In this document: positions 1 to 6,725 of the stretch, piece after piece
Numbering within the stretch: position 1 is the first letter of the stretch
Layout of the letters: every line of letters begins with the position of its first letter
NCBI GenBank assembly: GCA_030746295.1
Contig: JASLMY010000117.1
Location: 1 to 14,605 of the forward strand
Direction: 5' to 3'
Origin: Alphaproteobacteria bacterium
Lineage (GTDB): Bacteria > Pseudomonadota > Alphaproteobacteria > GCA-2731375
DNA: 14,605 nt
Notes under the pieces: model-generated
The model's input: the letters and a program-made list of their open reading frames with translations, nothing else
Database searches by the model: none
What the model was told of the DNA's origin: nothing
Translations under genes and position numbers: made by a program

Positions 1-1
1 T

Positions 2-163
2 CAGGAGCCGGTGTTTCGTCATCTCGGCATCCCGGATGATCAGGACCTCGTCTCGGGCATGTGTCTCGGCTATGCGGACGAGGGGGCGATCGAGAACACC
101 CTCGTCAGCGACCGCGAGGAGATTGCCAACGTCGCCAGCTTTCACGGCTTCAATGGTTCGTAA
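2..163 (+). CDS. Nitroreductase family protein, C-terminal end only (5' truncated by window edge)
   Basis: The frame starting at base 2 is open for 53 codons and ends at TAA (161-163). The peptide runs EPVFRHLGIPDD, then SGMCLGYAD, and ends ASFHGFNGS. This matches the end of FMN-dependent nitroreductases of the NfnB/PnbA type, where an LGIPDD-like stretch, a GMxLGYAD strand and a terminal phenylalanine/glycine-rich tail are usual. Such enzymes are about 220-230 residues and reduce nitro-aromatics or quinones with NAD(P)H, so roughly three quarters of the gene lies to the left. The assignment rests on this short tail alone. The gene converges on the cyclase gene, with 63 bases between the two stop codons. 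Confidence 0.72.
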   Translation, partial: QEPVFRHLGIPDDQDLVSGMCLGYADEGAIENTLVSDREEIANVASFHGFNGS

Positions 164-175
164 CGCGTCGAAAGT

Positions 176-209
176 CTCTGACTCGGCGATCATGCCAATG
201 CCGACAGAG
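176..209. terminator. Candidate bidirectional terminator hairpin between convergent genes
   Basis: CTCTG (176-180) and TCGG (183-186), separated by a two-base bulge, pair with CCGA (201-204) and CAGAG (205-209) around a 14-base loop. It lies between the stops of the nitroreductase and the cyclase, where a shared terminator is expected. There is no T-tract on either side and the loop is long, so the call is weak. Confidence 0.28.
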
Positions 210-226
210 TCTCGGGCACTCGCGCG

Positions 227-1918
227 CTAGGGATAGGCTTCCGCGTCGTTGCAGAAGCGAATCATTGCGGCGGCCGGGCCATCTTCGGGCTCGATCTCCA
301 GACACCGGTGAAACGCCGCCTCGGCGGCTTCCCATTCGCTGGCGCGGTAAAGGGCGAGGCCCTCGGAATAACGCGCTACCAACGCCGTTTGGTCCTCCGT
401 CAGACCACCGCCCGGCGCCATGACCTCGTAAACGCTGGTCTCGCCGCTGCGTCCGCGCACGGCGACCCGCGTCACCTCGCGGGCCTCGATCGCCGCGGCC
501 GCGAGCTCACGGGTGCGGCCGGTGATCAGGATTCGGGTGCCGAAGCTCTTGCTCAGGCTCTCGAGCCTGGAGGCCACGTTCACTTGGTCGCCGACCACGG
601 TGTAGGACTGCAGAAACTCCGCGCCGATGCTGCCGACGACGACCTCGCCGGTGGCGATGCCAACGCGGATGTCGAAGCTCGGCAGGCCGGCGAAGCTCCG
701 GCGCAATTCGGCCAGAGCCGCGACCTGGTCGAGTGCCACCAGGCAGGCCTCGGCGGCGTGGGCCTCCGCCGAGGTGAAGGGGGGCCCATAGTAGGACATC
801 ACCGCGTCGCCGATGAACTTGTCGACGACGCCGTTGCGGGCCGCGATCGGCGCCGCCATGGCCTGAAAGTAGGCGTTGAGGAAGGCCAGCAGCTCGGTCG
901 CCGACAAGCTCTCGGTCAGGCTCGTGAAGCCGGCCAGATCGACGAAGGCGACGCTCTTCTCCCGGCGCTCGGTGTGGGTGACACTGGTAGGTCGATCCAC
1001 CAGCTCGCGGACGATGCGCGGGTCCATGTAGCGCCCGAAGGTGTTCTCGATACGCTCCTTCAGCCGCAGGCCCGATACCATGTTGTTGAAGGCCCCGGTC
1101 AGGTCGCCGACTTCGTCGCGGGTGCTCTTCTCGACCGTGACCTCGAGGTTGCCGCCTGCGACCTCGGTGGCACCGCGCACCAGCCGCCCCAGCGGACGGG
1201 TGATGCCGGCGCTGAGCAGCACGCTCAGCCAGACCGCGAGCGCGAGCGCCAGGACAACGATCACGGCGCCCAGGTAGTGCGCCCGCCGCTGATGCTTGCC
1301 GGCGCTACGGGTGGCGGTCTCGGTCAGCGCGACGAGGCCCCGCATCGAAGAATTCAACGAGCTCTCGAGATCGTGGCCGTGGCCGATCAGGCGGGTCGCG
1401 TGCGGCCCGAGCGGTGTCTTTTCGGCCAGGCTGCGGCGCACGATCGCGGAGGCATCGTCATATTCTGCCGCTTCCTCGGCAAGCTCCGCGACCGCCTCGC
1501 TCACGGTATCGATCACCCTGGCGCTTTCGTCGGACAGGCGCCGGGCCGCGGCCCGCTCGAGCAATCGGTCGACCTCGGCCAGGGCATGTCGGATTTTGGT
1601 CACTTCCGCCGTCAGGTCGCGCTCCAGCGCGACCGGGTCGGAGTCCTCGTGTCCATCGGCGACGGCCAGCAAGTGGCGGAAGGTCAGGTCGCGCTCGACG
1701 CTGAGCAGCGCCAGGCGGCCGAAGTGATCGTTCAGGGGCACGAAGATCTCGGCCAGGACCCGAAGCTCGGCCTCGATCAGCTGCGCCCGATAGAGCGCCT
1801 GGGCCGCGGCGGCAGAAAGAATGATCACCAGGCACAGGACCAGCAACAGGATCTTCGCCCTGAGCGTGATCCGCAGTGCGTGCGGCTCTTCAGCTTGGCC
1901 CTGATCGGTCTCCGCCAT
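227..1918 (-). CDS. Membrane-bound class III adenylate/guanylate cyclase with HAMP domain and C-terminal repeat tail
   Basis: The protein has 563 residues and should make cAMP (less likely cGMP) at the inner membrane. TM1 is at about 22-43, followed by a helical extracytoplasmic region of about 170 residues, TM2 at about 216-237, and a HAMP linker at about 240-290. The catalytic domain spans about 318-490. FVDLAGF carries the first metal Asp (D327). DKFIGDAVM carries the base-contacting Lys (K367) and second metal Asp (D371). SYTVVGDQVNVASRLE carries T440 and the transition-state Asn/Arg pair (N447, R451). Lys plus Thr is the class IIIb pattern, favouring ATP. The last 60 residues (LYRASEWEAAEAAFHRCLEIEP) resemble one TPR repeat. 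I chose ATG 1918 over an in-frame TTG at 2005, because the first 29 residues of the longer form are Arg/Pro-rich and the TTG has no ribosome site. The stop is TAG. The hybrid kinase is divergent, so the cyclase may answer to the same cues. Confidence 0.9.
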   Translation of the reverse strand: MAETDQGQAEEPHALRITLRAKILLLVLCLVIILSAAAAQALYRAQLIEAELRVLAEIFVPLNDHFGRLALLSVERDLTFRHLLAVADGHEDSDPVALERDLTAEVTKIRHALAEVDRLLERAAARRLSDESARVIDTVSEAVAELAEEAAEYDDASAIVRRSLAEKTPLGPHATRLIGHGHDLESSLNSSMRGLVALTETATRSAGKHQRRAHYLGAVIVVLALALAVWLSVLLSAGITRPLGRLVRGATEVAGGNLEVTVEKSTRDEVGDLTGAFNNMVSGLRLKERIENTFGRYMDPRIVRELVDRPTSVTHTERREKSVAFVDLAGFTSLTESLSATELLAFLNAYFQAMAAPIAARNGVVDKFIGDAVMSYYGPPFTSAEAHAAEACLVALDQVAALAELRRSFAGLPSFDIRVGIATGEVVVGSIGAEFLQSYTVVGDQVNVASRLESLSKSFGTRILITGRTRELAAAAIEAREVTRVAVRGRSGETSVYEVMAPGGGLTEDQTALVARYSEGLALYRASEWEAAEAAFHRCLEIEPEDGPAAAMIRFCNDAEAYP

Positions 1919-2432
1919 CGCCGCCCACCGTCCTGTCCGCCACGATCTGGGGGCTGGGCCCGGGACGCCCCCGTCCACCACGCGTGCGGCCCGGAGTTTG
2001 CTCAACCGGGCGCTTGCTTGTCAATTCGCCGCCGCTCCTGGCATGCGCCCGACCAGGAGTCGAGGCGAAAGGGCGGCCGATGATGGCGTACGCGCGGCCC
2101 TTTCGACATTCGTCGAAGGCGATAGACAGCCAAAATGCGCTCTTGTGGACGATACCCCTCCGACGCGCTCAGCTTTCCTTCGAGCATCGTTTCGTGGTGA
2201 AATTGTCGGGGGTAAGAACGATGGCGGCACGGCTCGATAAAGCCACGCTCGGGGTGCTGAGTTCCTCCGACCCGTCAGGGCTCGCAGCTCGCTCGGCGGC
2301 TCCGACGGACCGGATTGCCACTATGTTGTCGTCTATCGTGGGTTTGGCGAATGCGACCTGGGCCGGGGTCGGATCTCTGCCGGCCAAGGGGGCGAGACCG
2401 GAGTTGGCCCTGCCGCAGGGCGGCTGGCCGTC
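1919..2432. other. Divergent intergenic region between cyclase and kinase; no gene seen
   Basis: These 514 bases separate the two divergent start codons. An open frame crosses most of it on the plus strand, but its peptide is low-complexity Pro/Arg/Ala and matches no family I know. I found no convincing -35/-10 pair for either gene. The left half holds three inverted repeats (2035-2117, listed separately). Nearer the kinase, GGCCGG (2361-2366) and CCGGCC (2380-2385) could pair around 13 bases. The kinase ATG at 2433 has only a poor ribosome site (GCAGGG, about 13 bases upstream). Confidence 0.6.
2035..2117 (-). repeat. Run of three inverted repeats, two mutually exclusive, upstream of the cyclase gene
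   Basis: First, CTCCTGG (2035-2041) pairs with CCAGGAG (2053-2059) around 11 bases. Second, CGAAAGGGC (2066-2074) pairs with GCCCTTTCG (2097-2105) around 22 bases. Third, TTCGAC (2102-2107) pairs with GTCGAA (2112-2117) around a four-base loop, ATTC. The second and third share bases 2102-2105, so only one can form at a time. The stretch lies 117-199 bases upstream of the cyclase ATG and would be in its 5' leader if transcription starts further upstream. Operators, or chance structure in GC-rich DNA, are alternatives. Confidence 0.4.
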
Positions 2433-3578
2433 ATGAGACGGCTCATAGACGTCGGGGCCTGGGCGTACCTCGCATATGGCCTGGTTCTGATCCTGGCTTT
2501 CGGCAGCCTCTACCTCCAGTACGACGCCGAGCGCCGGCTCCGGCTCGAGGCGCTCACAGAGCGCACCCACGAGGCCTTCGAGCAGATCGACCACATCGTC
2601 TCACTGGCATGGAACGAAGGCCTCCAGATGCGGCTGGTCGCCGGGGACTTCTACCTGCTTCGAGGACATTCCGAAGCGCGCCAGAACTTTCTCGTCGAGC
2701 GCGCCCTGAAGCAGTCGCGGCACTTCGACGGCTTTGCCCTGGACCAACCGCCACCGCCCTTGAGCAAGGACACGATCGGCAATCTGACCGGCGATGGCCG
2801 GCCGCTCGAATTCGACGAGAGCCACCGCCGGGAGCTCGAGCTCGCCTTTCTGTTGAACGCCGATTTCCGGGGCACGGCCGCGGCCCTGCCCCACTTGTCG
2901 CGGCTCTACTACACGTCGCTGCGGGGCTTTCAAAACCTGGTGCCTTGGGTTCCGTCCTCGGTCTCTCGCTGGCGTCGCCAAGCCGTCGAGGCGGATGCCT
3001 TCCGCCGCGGCCTGCCCGCGGCCAACCCGGACGCGACGCCGTACTGGACCGACCCCTACGCCAATCCACACGACGCCAAGCTCACCGTCACGCTGGGCGT
3101 GCCGATCTACGAGGCCGAGACGTTTCGGGGCGTGCTCGCCATGGACCTGGCCCTAGATGCGCTGAGCGACTTCGTTCACCGACAGCGGAGCGAGCTGACC
3201 ACGGCGCTGATCGTGAACGACGCCCATCGGCTGGTCGCCCATCCGGTGCTCATCGACAAGACCGAGGCCGAGACGCCGCATCTCCACGAGGTCGTGCCCG
3301 AAAGCCTGAAGACGGCGATCGCCGACGTTCGGGCCGCGTCGACCGGCGCCTTCGCCGCCGCCGGCGATCACCTGGTCTGGAGCCGCGGTCTCGACGGTGC
3401 ACCCTGGGACTACATCGTCTACCTCGATAGCGGTGACGTGGTTGCCCATACGATCGCCGGGATGACGCCGGAGGCGATCGTCGTGCTGCTGCTCGTCGTC
3501 TCGCTGGCCGCCGTGGAGATGGCCAGGCGAAACTCGCTCGCGGCGCGCGAGGCGCGGGACAAGGCGGAAGCGGCCTAG
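2433..3578 (+). CDS. Cache-like sensor half of an interrupted hybrid histidine kinase
   Basis: This 381-residue product has TM1 at about 9-29, a periplasmic region at about 30-340, and TM2 at about 346-366. The YWTDPYAN motif at about 204-211, followed by VTLGVPIY and a GVLAMDLALDAL strand/helix, is characteristic of double Cache (dCache) sensors, which bind small ligands outside the cell. A second, smaller lobe ends near WDYIVYLDSG (about 325-334). After TM2 the protein has a charged helix ending KAEAA and then TAG. In typical kinases this helix leads straight into a sequence like RAKSxFLAxMSHEIRTPM, which is exactly what the same frame encodes after the stop. Read alone, this is a sensor with no output domain. 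The start at 2433 puts TM1 close to the N-terminus as expected, but its ribosome site is poor. Confidence 0.82.
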   Translation: MRRLIDVGAWAYLAYGLVLILAFGSLYLQYDAERRLRLEALTERTHEAFEQIDHIVSLAWNEGLQMRLVAGDFYLLRGHSEARQNFLVERALKQSRHFDGFALDQPPPPLSKDTIGNLTGDGRPLEFDESHRRELELAFLLNADFRGTAAALPHLSRLYYTSLRGFQNLVPWVPSSVSRWRRQAVEADAFRRGLPAANPDATPYWTDPYANPHDAKLTVTLGVPIYEAETFRGVLAMDLALDALSDFVHRQRSELTTALIVNDAHRLVAHPVLIDKTEAETPHLHEVVPESLKTAIADVRAASTGAFAAAGDHLVWSRGLDGAPWDYIVYLDSGDVVAHTIAGMTPEAIVVLLLVVSLAAVEMARRNSLAAREARDKAEAA

Positions 3579-3605
3579 CGCGCCAAGTCGACCTTCCTCG
3601 CCGCG

Positions 3606-5483
3606 ATGAGCCACGAGATCCGGACGCCGATGAACGGCGTCGTCGGCATGATCGACCTACTGCATGGCACCGAGCTTACCGCCGATCAGCGGCAGATGAC
3701 GACCACCGTTCGCGATTCCGCGTTCGCGCTGCTGCGGGTGATCGACGACATTCTCGACTTCTCGAAGATAGAGGCGGGGAAGATCGTCCTCGAGAGCGCG
3801 CCGCTGTCGGTGGCGCAAGTGATGGAAGGCGTCGCCGACACGTTGGCGCCCAGCGCCGAGAAGAAGGGGGTGCGCCTGCAACTGCGGATCGAGCCCGGCA
3901 TTCCGAGACGGCTCATGGGCGACCAGGTGCGCCTGCGCCAAATCCTCTTCAACCTTGCGGGTAACGCCGTCAAGTTCACCGATGGCCGCGACGGCCGGCC
4001 GGGACATGTTGAGATCGGGGTCGGGCACGGCGTGGCGCGGGACGACGGCAGGGTCACGCTCGAATTTCACGTCGACGACGACGGCATCGGCATGGACGAG
4101 GCGACGATGGCGAAGCTCTTCACCCCGTTCACGCAAGCCGACGCCTCGACGACGCGGCGTTTCGGCGGCACCGGGCTCGGTCTTACGATCAGTCGTACGC
4201 TGGCGGATCTGATGGACGGCGAGATCTCGGTCACCAGCACGCCGGGCGTCGGCTCGCGATTCTCGGTGCGAATTCCGTTCGAGGCCGCGCCGGACGAGGA
4301 AGCCAGGACCGATGCGCCCGACCTCGCCGGCGTTGGGATCCGTCTCTCGGCCGACGAGGCGGAGCTCGCGCCGATGGTCCGGGAGCACCTCGAACATGCC
4401 GGCTGCCGCGTCGAGGCGGAGTTCGGTCCAGCGCCGTCGGGGGGCGAGGGCGTGCTTCTCGTTTCCGTCGAGGCGGAGCCATGCCGGGGGCAGGTGCTGC
4501 TGAGCGCCGGCCGTCCCGCCGAAGCCGTGCCCGACGGCGGGCCGATCGCCGTCGCCGCCTATCCACTGAAGCCGACGGCCTTGCTGCGCGCAGTGGCGGT
4601 GGCGGCGGGGCGGATCAGCGCCGCGTCGGCCGCCGATGGGCCGCCGGTGCAATCGGGCCTCGCTTTGCCACCGAGCCCGGAGGAGGCCGCGGCGGAAGGG
4701 CGGCTCGTGCTGGTGGCCGAGGACAACCTCACCAACCAGGACGTCATCCGCCGCCAACTGGGCAGGTTGGGCTACGCCGCCGAGCTCGTCGAGAATGGCC
4801 GGCAAGCGTTCGATGCCCTGTCGACCGAGCGCCACGGTCTGCTGCTCACCGATTGCCAGATGCCCGAGATGGACGGCTTCGAGCTGACGCGCCTTGTCCG
4901 CAAGGCGGAGGTGGGCTCGAACCAGCACCTGCCGATCATCGCGATCACTGCCAGCGTCTTGCCGACCGAGGTCGAGAGGACGCTCGAGGTCGGCATGGAC
5001 GGCTACCTCGAGAAGCCCATCGAGATGGACCGGTTGGCGGCGATGCTGGACCGTTGGCTGCCCCAGGCGGCGACGACGCCGGCGCACCGGCCAGCCGCGA
5101 GCGACGGCGCGGCCCTGGTATCCCCGTCGGGGACCGACCCCGGACTGGCGATCGACGAGCGGGCGCTCAAGGACGTCTTCGGCGACGATCCCGTCACCTT
5201 CCGAGAAATCCTCGGCGACTTCATCGCGCCGGCACGGGATAACGTCGGCGAGATCCTGGCCGCCTTCCAGGCGCGCGACGCCGGTGCCGTCGGCGACGCC
5301 AGCCACAAGCTCAAGTCGTCGGCCAAGACCGTCGGCGCCCACGAGCTGGCCGAGCTCTGCGTCACGCTGGAGAAGGCCGGCGCCTCGGCGGACTGGACCA
5401 GCATCGATCGTCATGCGCCGCGACTGAGCGACGCCTTCCGGAAGGTCGAGGGCTATATCGACGACCTCCAGGCTCTGCGGTGA
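3606..5483 (+). CDS. Kinase half of the hybrid histidine kinase: H-box/ATPase, degenerate receiver, receiver, HPt
   Basis: This 625-residue product contains a full phosphorelay. The H-box SHEIRTPMNG starts at residue 2, with phospho-acceptor H3. The ATPase has its N-box in LFNLAGNAVKF (N116, N120), G1 in DDDGIGM (157-163), the F-box in FTPFTQAD (172-179) and G2 in GGTGLGL (187-193). Residues about 238-337 look like a receiver fold that has lost its acidic pocket and phospho-Asp. The true receiver, about 366-486, has E372/D373, phospho-acceptor D416 (LTDCQMPEMDG), T448 and K470. The HPt, about 515-620, has H567 in ASHKLKSSAKTVGA. The only possible start after the upstream TAG is ATG 3606; it has no ribosome site and would cut off part of DHp helix 1, needed for dimerisation. 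Reinitiation would therefore give a doubtful enzyme, whereas readthrough would give a normal one. The receiver gene downstream is a plausible phosphate acceptor. Confidence 0.85.
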   Translation: MSHEIRTPMNGVVGMIDLLHGTELTADQRQMTTTVRDSAFALLRVIDDILDFSKIEAGKIVLESAPLSVAQVMEGVADTLAPSAEKKGVRLQLRIEPGIPRRLMGDQVRLRQILFNLAGNAVKFTDGRDGRPGHVEIGVGHGVARDDGRVTLEFHVDDDGIGMDEATMAKLFTPFTQADASTTRRFGGTGLGLTISRTLADLMDGEISVTSTPGVGSRFSVRIPFEAAPDEEARTDAPDLAGVGIRLSADEAELAPMVREHLEHAGCRVEAEFGPAPSGGEGVLLVSVEAEPCRGQVLLSAGRPAEAVPDGGPIAVAAYPLKPTALLRAVAVAAGRISAASAADGPPVQSGLALPPSPEEAAAEGRLVLVAEDNLTNQDVIRRQLGRLGYAAELVENGRQAFDALSTERHGLLLTDCQMPEMDGFELTRLVRKAEVGSNQHLPIIAITASVLPTEVERTLEVGMDGYLEKPIEMDRLAAMLDRWLPQAATTPAHRPAASDGAALVSPSGTDPGLAIDERALKDVFGDDPVTFREILGDFIAPARDNVGEILAAFQARDAGAVGDASHKLKSSAKTVGAHELAELCVTLEKAGASADWTSIDRHAPRLSDAFRKVEGYIDDLQALR

Positions 5484-5510
5484 GTCGGGTGACGCCGTCC
5501 CTCGGCGCGG

Positions 5511-5540
5511 ATGACCCGTGACGGGGGGCCATGCTATGTT
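5511..5540 (+). promoter_or_regulatory. Candidate sigma-70 promoter for the stand-alone receiver gene
   Basis: ATGACC (5511-5516) and TATGTT (5535-5540) match the -35 and -10 consensus at four of six positions each and are 18 bases apart. They sit in the 92-base gap after the kinase stop, so the receiver may have its own promoter as well as readthrough from the kinase gene. The match is modest. Confidence 0.3.
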
Positions 5541-5563
5541 TTCCCTCGGTCTGCGGACGAGCC

Positions 5564-5569
5564 AAGGTG
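5564..5569 (+). promoter_or_regulatory. Ribosome binding site that sets the receiver start
   Basis: AAGGTG lies six bases before ATG 5576. The earlier in-frame ATG at 5531 has no such site, and the 15 extra residues it would add (MLCFPSVCG...) do not belong to a receiver fold. Confidence 0.55.
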
Positions 5570-5575
5570 ACGGCC

Positions 5576-6019
5576 ATGGATAAGGTGTTCAGCGGCGCCA
5601 GCGTGTTGGTCATCGACGACGAGGCGTTCTCGATCAGCTTCGTCTCGCGCCTGCTCGAGGGAATCGGCATCGGCGAGATCGTCGCTGCCGGCAACGGCGC
5701 GGAGGCTCTGGAACTGCTCAACGGTCGGCAGGACGGCCTCGACCTGATCGTTTGCGACGTGAAGATGCCGGAGATGGACGGCTACGAGTTCATTCGCCGC
5801 CTGCGCTTTGGCGCCGCGCCCGACTTCAAGGACCTTCCCGTCCTGGTCCTGACTGGAGAGGACAGCGAGAAGAACGTCCAGCACGCCCGTATCCTCAAGA
5901 TCGACGGCTTCTTCGTGAAGCCACCCAACAAGACCGTTTTCGAGAATACGGTTCGCCGCATTCTATCGGACCGAATTCGGGCGGCCTTGGATTCGGTGCC
6001 GAAGCGCCCGGGCTCCTAG
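5576..6019 (+). CDS. Stand-alone CheY-like response regulator receiver
   Basis: The 147-residue protein is a single receiver domain with no DNA-binding or enzymatic output. The acidic pair is D14/D15 (VLVIDDEAFS), the phospho-acceptor is D61 (VCDVKMPEMDGYEFIRRLR), the switch Thr is T93 (VLTGED) and the conserved Lys is K115 (FFVKPPN). All residues needed for phosphorylation are present. A short tail after 130 (IRAALDSVPKRPGS) is unlikely to fold. Single-domain receivers act by binding partner proteins or as phosphate shuttles. Being 92 bases after a kinase that ends in an HPt, it is a good candidate partner for that HPt, but this is inference from position only. The stop is TAG. Confidence 0.9.
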   Translation: MDKVFSGASVLVIDDEAFSISFVSRLLEGIGIGEIVAAGNGAEALELLNGRQDGLDLIVCDVKMPEMDGYEFIRRLRFGAAPDFKDLPVLVLTGEDSEKNVQHARILKIDGFFVKPPNKTVFENTVRRILSDRIRAALDSVPKRPGS

Positions 6020-6082
6020 CCTCTCAACCGACCGACGGCGCAGGGCGGGCATATCAGACGGCGACCCTTGGATGATGAAGCG

Positions 6083-6700
6083 ATGACCTATCGACTCTAC
6101 AACCGTATCGGCTCGGGCGGTGTCGCGGTCGAGATTGCCCTGGCGCTCGCGGACGCCCCGGTCGAGCTGGTGGAGCTGGATTCCAAGGCCGGCACGCCCT
6201 TGCCAGAGAGCTTCCGCGAGACCAATCCCTGGGGCCAGGTGCCGACCCTGGTCATGCCCGACGGCACGACGATGACCGAGACCGCGGCGATCCTGATCCA
6301 CCGGGCCGCCTGCCACCCGGAAAAGGGGTTGGCGCCGGAGCCGGGGACGCCGGCGCACGGCACCTTCCTGCGCTGGATGGTCTTCGCCAGCGTCAACCTC
6401 TACGAGGCGGTGGCGCGAGCCGCCTATCCGTTCCGCTACACCACCGATTCCAATGCCACCGAGGCGACCAGGGCGGCGGCGATCGAGCGCATGGGGCAGG
6501 CCCTCGCCGTCTTGGAGGCTGCGGTCCAGGGGCCGTTCCTGCTGGGCGAGGCGATGAGCCTGGCCGACGTCTATGTCGCCATGCTGTTCACCTGGTTCAG
6601 GGGCGAGACCGACGCCCCCCGACTGGCGGCGCTGAGAGACGCGGTGCGCGAGCACCCGACCATGGCGCCGATCTGGCGCCGCCACTACGGCACCGGGTAG
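6083..6700 (+). CDS. Glutathione S-transferase family protein
   Basis: The 205-residue protein has the two-domain GST layout. The N-terminal thioredoxin-like domain (1-about 78) has a likely catalytic Ser at S11 in RIGSGGVAVEIALA. It also has the cis-Pro loop NPWGQVPT (P54) and the glutathione gamma-glutamyl contact ET at 66-67, where SxES-like sequences are usual. The helical C-terminal domain holds LGEAMSLADVYVAML (154-168), the conserved N-capping/hydrophobic-staple motif. GSTs conjugate or reduce electrophiles with glutathione in the cytoplasm; the substrate here is unknown. I chose ATG 6083 over an in-frame TTG at 6068 because MTYRLY begins right at the first beta strand. The next gene converges 25 bases away with no clear terminator between them. 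The stop is TAG. Confidence 0.88.
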   Translation: MTYRLYNRIGSGGVAVEIALALADAPVELVELDSKAGTPLPESFRETNPWGQVPTLVMPDGTTMTETAAILIHRAACHPEKGLAPEPGTPAHGTFLRWMVFASVNLYEAVARAAYPFRYTTDSNATEATRAAAIERMGQALAVLEAAVQGPFLLGEAMSLADVYVAMLFTWFRGETDAPRLAALRDAVREHPTMAPIWRRHYGTG

Positions 6701-6725
6701 GGCGGTTCCTTCGCGGTGGCTGACC

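Larger units (their letters stand above)
2433..5483 (+). pseudogene. Combined view: one hybrid histidine kinase gene interrupted by an in-frame TAG at 3576-3578
   Basis: The two reading frames are in the same phase. Codon 382 is TAG, nine codons (RAKSTFLAA) follow, then ATG 3606, and the frame stays open to TGA at 5481-5483. Together they give 1016 codons in the normal order for a BarA/TorS-like kinase: TM, dCache, TM, DHp, ATPase, receiver-like, receiver, HPt. The H-box His is codon 394. No insertion, deletion or second stop is present. A single base change from GAG, CAG or AAG would give this TAG. It could be a recent nonsense mutation, a base-call error, a readthrough site or a true gene split. 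The sequence alone cannot decide which. Confidence 0.7.

Noticed and set aside
308..2083. Long plus-strand open frame opposite the cyclase
   Set aside because: It is a mirror of a high-GC gene. The minus-strand frame has clear cyclase motifs, while the plus-strand peptide is Gly/Arg/Ala-rich with no domain.
1876..2436. Plus-strand open frame across the cyclase-kinase intergenic region
   Set aside because: It overlaps the cyclase start and the kinase start, has low-complexity Pro/Arg/Ala composition and no ribosome site, and matches no family I recognise.
3576..3578. The kinase TAG as a pyrrolysine codon, prompted by the MttB homologue nearby
   Set aside because: Pyrrolysine is known in methylamine methyltransferases, not in kinases. 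The MttB homologue here has no amber codon, no pyl genes are present, and TAG ends the cyclase, receiver, GST, AraC-type regulator and PhyH genes in the normal way.
3657..5414. Long minus-strand open frame opposite the kinase
   Set aside because: Its peptide is Arg/Gly/Leu-rich without recognisable motifs, and the plus strand holds an intact set of phosphorelay domains.
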